Below, piece by piece: positions 7,563 through 11,070 of a stretch of DNA of 11,070 nucleotides. This DNA comes from Spirochaetaceae bacterium. Its GTDB lineage: Bacteria > Spirochaetota > Spirochaetia > PWKH01. The DNA lies in the NCBI GenBank assembly GCA_003557605.1, contig PWNW01000220.1, forward strand, positions 1 through 11,070, written 5' to 3'. The notes under the pieces were generated by a model. It did not search any database. It had not been told where the DNA came from and was given only the letters and a program-made list of their open reading frames with translations. Each line of letters begins with the position of its first letter. Position 1 is the stretch's first letter. Both the position numbers and the translations under genes were made by a program.

Positions 7563-7591
7563 GTCCGCAGCCTAATAAAAAGGCTGCGGAC
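7563..7591. repeat. Intercistronic stem-loop between binding-protein and permease genes
   Basis: A perfect 10-bp GC-rich stem, GTCCGCAGCC (7563-7572) and GGCTGCGGAC (7582-7591), closes a 9-nt AT-rich loop. It begins 8 nt after the binding-protein stop on the transcribed minus strand. No T-run follows the stem, so full termination is unlikely. Such structures commonly protect the upstream message from 3' exonucleases, raising binding-protein output over permeases. That role is inference from position. Confidence 0.7.
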
Positions 7592-7599
7592 ACTATGAG

Positions 7600-8877
7600 C
7601 TACATATCGGTTACCTGGAGTCCCCGAATCTTACCTTCTTCGGTATCCCTGAGAATCTGCATTAAATGTGCAGGATTATCCATGAATCGAGAAAATGCAT
7701 CAAGTCCTACATCAGCCACTGGAGGAGGTGTTGCAAGGTCATAATTGAATGCCCAGTTTGGCACGCCTTCCAGGTAATCTTTTACCTTCAGCTGGAGAAC
7801 ATTGTATACGTCATCAGAAACCAGTTTGTTTGGAGCAAGTGCGCCGGAACCGCGGTTAAATGTTGTCTGCGGACCTACTGCAGCAAGTTCTCCAAGCACT
7901 TTCTGTGCAGCATCCTTCATCCGGGAATCTCTGGCAAGCACCACACCGTCAATCGGTCCTACCGCAACATTTGGAACTGACGGGTCTATCACGGGGAATG
8001 GAAAGAAGTCGTAGTCTGCTCCTGACTCCCATCCGATCTGGTCATCAAGCTGCATAAACCAGGTTCCCATCAATGTCATAGCCGAATCTCCTGTTCCTAC
8101 CATAGCAGCTGCTTCAGCCCAGTCGTAGGCATTGGCATTTGGTGCAAAATAGCCCCGGTCAACAAGATGCTTCCATATCTCAAAGGCCTTTACAACTTCG
8201 GGATCAGTATAAGATGCGTCTCCTGCCATAAGTTTAGCCCGATACTCAGGACCTGCTGTACGCAGCAGAGGATAGTCTAACCAGAATTGTGCGGGCCATC
8301 GCTCCCTGGAACCAAGAGCAATTGGGTTAACTCCGTGGTTCTTAAGGGCTTCACACACATCTAGAAACTCATCCCAGGTGGTTGGGGGTACGACACCGGC
8401 ATTGGCAAACACTTCCTTATTATAGAAAAACGCCACAAAGTGCTGGGTAAGCGGCAGGAAGTATTTCTGGCCGTTGTACTCCGTACCCTGGAGAACCGCA
8501 TCAGAAAACAGGTCATCAAGATTGTATTCATCAAAAACTGCATCAATCGGTTCCAGCCTGTCGGCATCCACCAGGAACTGTACTTGCGCACCTGCCCAGT
8601 ACGAAAACAGGTCCGGGGGATTTCCTCCGGAAAGCATGACTCTGATACTCGTTTTGAAAGCTTCATGATCAAGCGGAGTATGGGAAAGGGCATATTCCGG
8701 ATTATCTCGGTTAAATTCCGTTACCAGCTCTTCAATCCCTCCTGCAAGGGTTCCTGAGAAGTAATGGAAAAACGTCACGCTCTCCGCTTCCCGTTCCCGT
8801 TGTCCTGCTGAAAACAGCAGACCAGGAAGCATCAAGATACACAGCATGCACAGGAAAAGTTTCATGGCTTTTTTCAT
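7600..8877 (-). CDS. Periplasmic sugar-binding protein of an ABC transporter (SBP family 1, CUT1)
   Basis: A 425-residue secreted receptor. Residues 1-25 form a Sec signal peptide: basic MKKAMK, a hydrophobic run to about residue 22, then an FSAGQRE cleavage region. No cysteine sits at the cleavage site, so a lipoprotein is not supported; cleavage probably falls around residues 23-25. The mature part opens with VTFFHYFSG and contains family-1 features such as GGNPPDLFSYW, PLTQHFVAFFYNKEVFANAGVVPPTTWDEF, and GDSAMTLMGTWF. Many Trp, Tyr and Phe residues fit stacking against a carbohydrate-like ring. A frame extension to an ATG at 8898 is rejected because AAAGGAGG lies 5 nt before the ATG at 8877. 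It is the first gene of the operon, directly behind the LacI-type operator. Confidence 0.94.
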   Translation of the reverse strand: MKKAMKLFLCMLCILMLPGLLFSAGQREREAESVTFFHYFSGTLAGGIEELVTEFNRDNPEYALSHTPLDHEAFKTSIRVMLSGGNPPDLFSYWAGAQVQFLVDADRLEPIDAVFDEYNLDDLFSDAVLQGTEYNGQKYFLPLTQHFVAFFYNKEVFANAGVVPPTTWDEFLDVCEALKNHGVNPIALGSRERWPAQFWLDYPLLRTAGPEYRAKLMAGDASYTDPEVVKAFEIWKHLVDRGYFAPNANAYDWAEAAAMVGTGDSAMTLMGTWFMQLDDQIGWESGADYDFFPFPVIDPSVPNVAVGPIDGVVLARDSRMKDAAQKVLGELAAVGPQTTFNRGSGALAPNKLVSDDVYNVLQLKVKDYLEGVPNWAFNYDLATPPPVADVGLDAFSRFMDNPAHLMQILRDTEEGKIRGLQVTDM

Positions 8878-8882
8878 AGAAT

Positions 8883-8890
8883 CCTCCTTT
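8883..8890 (-). promoter_or_regulatory. Strong ribosome binding site of the binding-protein gene
   Basis: AAAGGAGG on the minus strand ends 5 nt before the ATG at 8877. It decides the start and predicts heavy translation. Confidence 0.85.
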
Positions 8891-8900
8891 GAATTCATAC

Positions 8901-8920
8901 AAACATTAACGTTAATGTTT
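8901..8920. promoter_or_regulatory. Perfect 20-bp palindromic operator for the LacI-family repressor
   Basis: AAACATTAACGTTAATGTTT is fully self-complementary and has the central CpG step typical of LacI-family sites, where the hinge-helix leucine inserts. It lies directly after the -10 box of the transport operon and spans the predicted transcription start, so a bound repressor would block initiation. A related site precedes lacI. Confidence 0.85.
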
Positions 8921-8921
8921 A

Positions 8922-8950
8922 ATTCTTAGACGGAATTTGGCAAATGTCAA
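8922..8950 (-). promoter_or_regulatory. Sigma70-type promoter of the transport/catabolic operon
   Basis: On the minus strand a perfect TTGACA (-35, 8945-8950) is followed after 17 nt by AAGAAT (-10, 8922-8927), which is 4 of 6 to consensus. The operator begins 1 nt further on. Confidence 0.7.
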
Positions 8951-8995
8951 GCTAAAAATTCTCAATACTCAATTATAGCTGTCATATGTCCAAGA

Positions 8996-9024
8996 TTGAC
9001 AGAATTTCCATGTAGAAGTACAAT
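8996..9024 (+). promoter_or_regulatory. Sigma70-type promoter of the lacI-family gene
   Basis: TTGACA (8996-9001), a 17-nt spacer and TACAAT (9019-9024) make a near-consensus promoter. Transcription should start near 9031, just before the second operator-like site. Confidence 0.75.
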
Positions 9025-9033
9025 GCAAAAGAC

Positions 9034-9045
9034 AATAACGTTAAA
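9034..9045. promoter_or_regulatory. Second, weaker LacI-type operator (autoregulation)
   Basis: AATAACGTTAAA contains the 8-bp core palindrome TAACGTTA (9036-9043), shared with the perfect site at 8901-8920, but its flanks diverge. It lies at the predicted start of lacI transcription and touches the ribosome binding site, so it fits partial autorepression. The two centres are 129 bp apart, which would also allow looping. Confidence 0.65.
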
Positions 9046-9054
9046 GGATGTTAT

Positions 9055-10044
9055 ATGGCATATGTGCGGCTCAAGGACATTGCGCTGAAAGCCCAAGTCT
9101 CAATCAATACTGTAAGCAGAGCCCTCCATGATAAGAATGATATCAGTCCCGTAACAAAAAAACGCATTCGCTCCATCGCTGATGAGCTCGGGTATATTCC
9201 TGATCAAAGCGCCGCATGGCTGAGAACCAAGGAAAAGCGGATAATCGGGGTGATTATTACCCATATGGACAATGCATTCTATGCAAGAATACTTCAGGGA
9301 ATCAATGACGCCGTCTCAGGTCTTGGATATACCATGCTGGCCCTGGGAAGCCATGAGAACCTTGAGCAGGAAAAACAGGCGCTTACCTCCCTGGGGACAA
9401 ACAGGGCAGCGGGTCTTATCATTGTTCCTTCCCAAGATTTGGTTAATACCCTGAATTACGATAAAATCCAAGTTCCCCATATCACTATTGTCAGAAAAGG
9501 GAACTTGAATACACAAAGCTACTTTATTACCGACTCATACCAAAGCGGAGTTCTTGCTGCAGAATACAGTAAATCTCAGGGGAGAAAGTTTCCTGCGTAC
9601 ATCGGATTTGATTCCATGGTTTCATGCAACAAGGACAGATATGCCGGATTCAAGGATACTTTGCATACCCACGGCATTCTCCTCCCGAAGGAAGCAGCAG
9701 TTTCCTGCAGAGCAGATATGGAGTCTGCATATCTGGCTGCAAAGAATTTGATAGCAAGCCGACCAAAAACCGATTCTCTATTTGTCTATAATGACTACAT
9801 GGCAATCGGAGTGCTTCGTGCTCTGCATGATCTGCGCATACAAATACCAGAGGAGATAACCATAATAGGTCATGATGATATTGACGAGGCGGCAATGCTT
9901 ATTCCCTCCCTTACCACTGTCCGGGTGCCGAAGTACAGCCTTGGGTTTGAAAGCGCCTCCAGTCTGATACACTTAATCGAGGGAAAAGACAATTTCACAA
10001 AAACCATTACCTATACCCCTGAATTAATTATCCGTGAAACTTAA
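9055..10044 (+). CDS. LacI/GalR-family transcriptional repressor of the adjacent transport operon
   Basis: A 329-residue full-length family member. Residues 4-25 form the helix-turn-helix (RLKDIALKAQVSINTVSRAL), followed by SPVTKKRIRSIADELGYIPD. The hinge helix (QSAAWLRT, 51-58) keeps the minor-groove leucine L56 but has AAW where most members have ARS. From about residue 62 (RIIGVIITHMDNAFYARIL) a periplasmic-binding-like sensor runs to the end. It includes LFVYNDYMAIGVLRAL near 261-276 and the TIIGHDDID segment near 289-297, both typical. AAAGGA sits 6 nt before the ATG. The gene is divergent from the operon it probably controls, with AACGTT-centred sites before both. The effector is unknown but is likely the transported compound or an early intermediate. 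Confidence 0.94.
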   Translation: MAYVRLKDIALKAQVSINTVSRALHDKNDISPVTKKRIRSIADELGYIPDQSAAWLRTKEKRIIGVIITHMDNAFYARILQGINDAVSGLGYTMLALGSHENLEQEKQALTSLGTNRAAGLIIVPSQDLVNTLNYDKIQVPHITIVRKGNLNTQSYFITDSYQSGVLAAEYSKSQGRKFPAYIGFDSMVSCNKDRYAGFKDTLHTHGILLPKEAAVSCRADMESAYLAAKNLIASRPKTDSLFVYNDYMAIGVLRALHDLRIQIPEEITIIGHDDIDEAAMLIPSLTTVRVPKYSLGFESASSLIHLIEGKDNFTKTITYTPELIIRET

Positions 10045-10141
10045 TATGCTTCGTTGCACCCATAGCCATTATGCGCTTGCAGGAATTTTGCTGTATCTTC
10101 GTAATCAGGAACAAGCATAGGCATTGTTTCTTAAGTATTTC

Positions 10142-10639
10142 CTATTGACCAAAAAGTTGAACAATTACTGTCCGTTCACGGGCACGGGTGTGGTCAAAAT
10201 CAATGAAATAGACATGACCGAATTCACCGAGTTCCAGCTTCCCGTCTATGACAGGAATCATCTCGCTTCTGCCCATGATGGAGGACCGCAGATGGGCGTC
10301 GGTATTCAGGGTGCCCGGCTTGTCTTCTCCATGTTCAGCAGAAAACACCGTAAGCTTCGGTCCGGGATGCATGTACTGTCCCTCTCTCCGGCAGGTAGGG
10401 ATGATTGATTCCATCACATCGGCAAGGTCCTGCTGAAGGTAGGTAAGTCCTGTATAGGCTACATCAAAGGAGTCTTCGTCTATGCAGACAGCACATGTGG
10501 TATGCCTGGAATAGACGATGCACATTCCCGATGTAATCTGGGACTTCTCAAGAATCTGCTTTACCTCGTTTGTCACCGTGTGAAACGTAGGCCTCATGCC
10601 AGTTGAAGTTACCTTGAAGGTCTCAGTGATTATGTTCAT
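10142..10639 (-). CDS. YjbQ / UPF0047 family protein
   Basis: A 165-residue cytoplasmic protein with the complete family signature: SRHTTCAVCIDED (44-56, with H46 and the E55-D56 pair), NTDAHLRSSIMGRSEMIPVIDGKL (112-135, H116), LGEFGHVYFIDFD (137-149) and an arginine-rich end before VIVQLFG. The usual length is about 130-140; this copy has a longer middle segment near 60-110. E. coli YjbQ shows weak thiamine-phosphate-synthase activity, but the biological role is not settled. The frame extends to 10693, but I chose the ATG at 10639 because AAAGGAG lies about 7 nt before it and the fold begins there. Its start is 4 nt after the stop of the isomerase-like gene, so the two are co-translated. It converges with the lacI-family gene. 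Confidence 0.9.
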   Translation of the reverse strand: MNIITETFKVTSTGMRPTFHTVTNEVKQILEKSQITSGMCIVYSRHTTCAVCIDEDSFDVAYTGLTYLQQDLADVMESIIPTCRREGQYMHPGPKLTVFSAEHGEDKPGTLNTDAHLRSSIMGRSEMIPVIDGKLELGEFGHVYFIDFDHTRARERTVIVQLFGQ

Positions 10640-10643
10640 CTCT

Positions 10644-11070
10644 TCACTCCTTTGTGTCGGCTGACAGTGTATCTTTCTTCGCTTTTTGGACATAAAACAT
10701 CATCTCATCCAGCAGCGCCAAGGGATCCTTTGACTTGAGAATTCCCGACGCAGAACCTGCCCCGTCATTTCCCACCATCAGGAAATCATATATCTGGCTG
10801 CTTTTGGTAATGCCCGCTGCCTGCTCGACAAGGATATCCTTTGAAATTTCCCTGACAGCCTGCAGGGTTTCCTTCACATAGGTCATATCGCTGGCGGTAT
10901 CCCCTCCGATAAGCTCAGATGGCTCCGGGTTGATAATATCCGGATGGAACTGGGCAATAGCCCTTGCTTCAGCCAAGGAATCAGCGCAGGCAAAGGTTAT
11001 CATGCCAAGTTCGTTTGCCCTGTCTATGGTCTGCTTTATTGCAGAGAGGGTCATCGGGCGCTCACAGTGA
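10644..11070 (-). CDS. Archaeal-type triosephosphate-isomerase-like protein, 5' end cut by window edge
   Basis: The C-terminal 141 or so residues of a TIM-barrel isomerase. An internal ATG at 11054 is not the start: the frame stays open to the edge, and the residues before it (HCERP) with the following MTLSAIKQTI match the loop and helix that in archaeal TIM read NHSE-x-x-x-x-L. The catalytic glutamate is expected in INPEPSELIGGD, equivalent to archaeal EPPELIGTG. The phosphate-binding end GAGSASGILKSKDP matches archaeal G-x-x-L-A-S-G-V-x-K-A-K-D-P. Two departures stand out: GGD replaces GTG in the loop, and NPEP replaces VEPP. Archaeal TIMs have about 225 residues, so 80-100 should lie outside. 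The gene is followed at once by yjbQ. It may be a specialised sugar-phosphate isomerase rather than the glycolytic enzyme. Confidence 0.85.
   Translation of the reverse strand, partial: HCERPMTLSAIKQTIDRANELGMITFACADSLAEARAIAQFHPDIINPEPSELIGGDTASDMTYVKETLQAVREISKDILVEQAAGITKSSQIYDFLMVGNDGAGSASGILKSKDPLALLDEMMFYVQKAKKDTLSADTKE

Noticed and set aside
7600..8877. Lipoprotein assignment for the binding protein
   Set aside because: The cysteines at residues 10 and 13 lie within the hydrophobic core of the signal peptide, and there is none at the cleavage region.
8878..8898. A seven-codon upstream extension of the binding protein to an ATG at 8898
   Set aside because: The extension would spoil the signal peptide start and places the strong AAAGGAGG inside the gene; the site serves the ATG at 8877.
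10041..10124. A 27-codon minus-strand frame between yjbQ and the lacI-family gene
   Set aside because: Protein-like in composition, but it has no good ribosome site, is too short to recognise and ends at the converging lacI-family stop; treated as chance.
10045..10141. Bidirectional terminator between the converging lacI-family and yjbQ genes
   Set aside because: Only a 5-bp AT-rich stem (AACAA/TTGTT) was found, too weak to call.
10640..10693. N-terminal extension of the YjbQ protein to 10693
   Set aside because: It would overlap the isomerase-like gene by 50 nt, and the extra residues are not part of the family core; a ribosome site precedes the ATG at 10639.

Overview
The window looks like an accessory, carbohydrate-uptake region of a bacterial chromosome of moderate GC content. 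A free-living or marine spirochaete (Spirochaetaceae-like) is my best guess. The main clue is the solute-binding protein's signal peptide, which ends in an Ala-Gly-Gln-Arg-Glu stretch of a style common in that group. The archaeal-type triosephosphate-isomerase-like protein is compatible with this but does not prove it. No rRNA, tRNA, CRISPR array or insertion sequence was seen.

Layout from right to left, following the minus-strand genes. (1) At 10142-11070 lies a two-gene unit: the C-terminal part of an archaeal-type TIM-barrel isomerase, cut by the right edge, followed 4 nt later by a YjbQ/UPF0047 protein. (2) At 9055-10044 (+) is a LacI-family repressor. It is divergent from a five-gene minus-strand operon at 3946-8877 plus 2778-3944: periplasmic binding protein, two CUT1-type ABC permeases, an IolD-like thiamine-diphosphate enzyme and a Gfo/Idh/MocA dehydrogenase. 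Apart from one 61-nt gap holding a strong stem-loop, these genes overlap or nearly touch. (3) A 553-bp gene-poor gap (2225-2777) holds a hairpin, a possible decayed reading frame and, at its end, a promoter with an operator. (4) A second minus-strand unit at 1-2224 encodes a DegT/StrS-family PLP aminotransferase and a GntR-HTH/LacI-sensor regulator that runs off the left edge.

Regulation can be read from the DNA. The divergent region holds two good sigma70 promoters, each followed by a palindrome centred on AACGTT: a perfect 20-bp one in front of the transporter operon and a weaker one in front of lacI. This fits a LacI-type repressor that controls both itself and the transport operon. The aminotransferase promoter has its own operator, a perfect 19-bp inverted repeat (TACCGGT-N5-ACCGGTA) directly after the -10 box, probably bound by the GntR/LacI-type regulator encoded in that unit.

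Taken together, this looks like a catabolic module that imports a sugar-like or cyclitol-like compound, oxidises it with the Gfo/Idh enzyme and cleaves it with the IolD-like enzyme. The DegT aminotransferase could add or remove an amino group. An aminocyclitol, amino-sugar or keto-cyclitol substrate is plausible but is inference. The other recognisable inositol-pathway enzymes (IolB, IolC, IolE, IolJ) and the transporter ATPase are not in the window, so the pathway may be undescribed.
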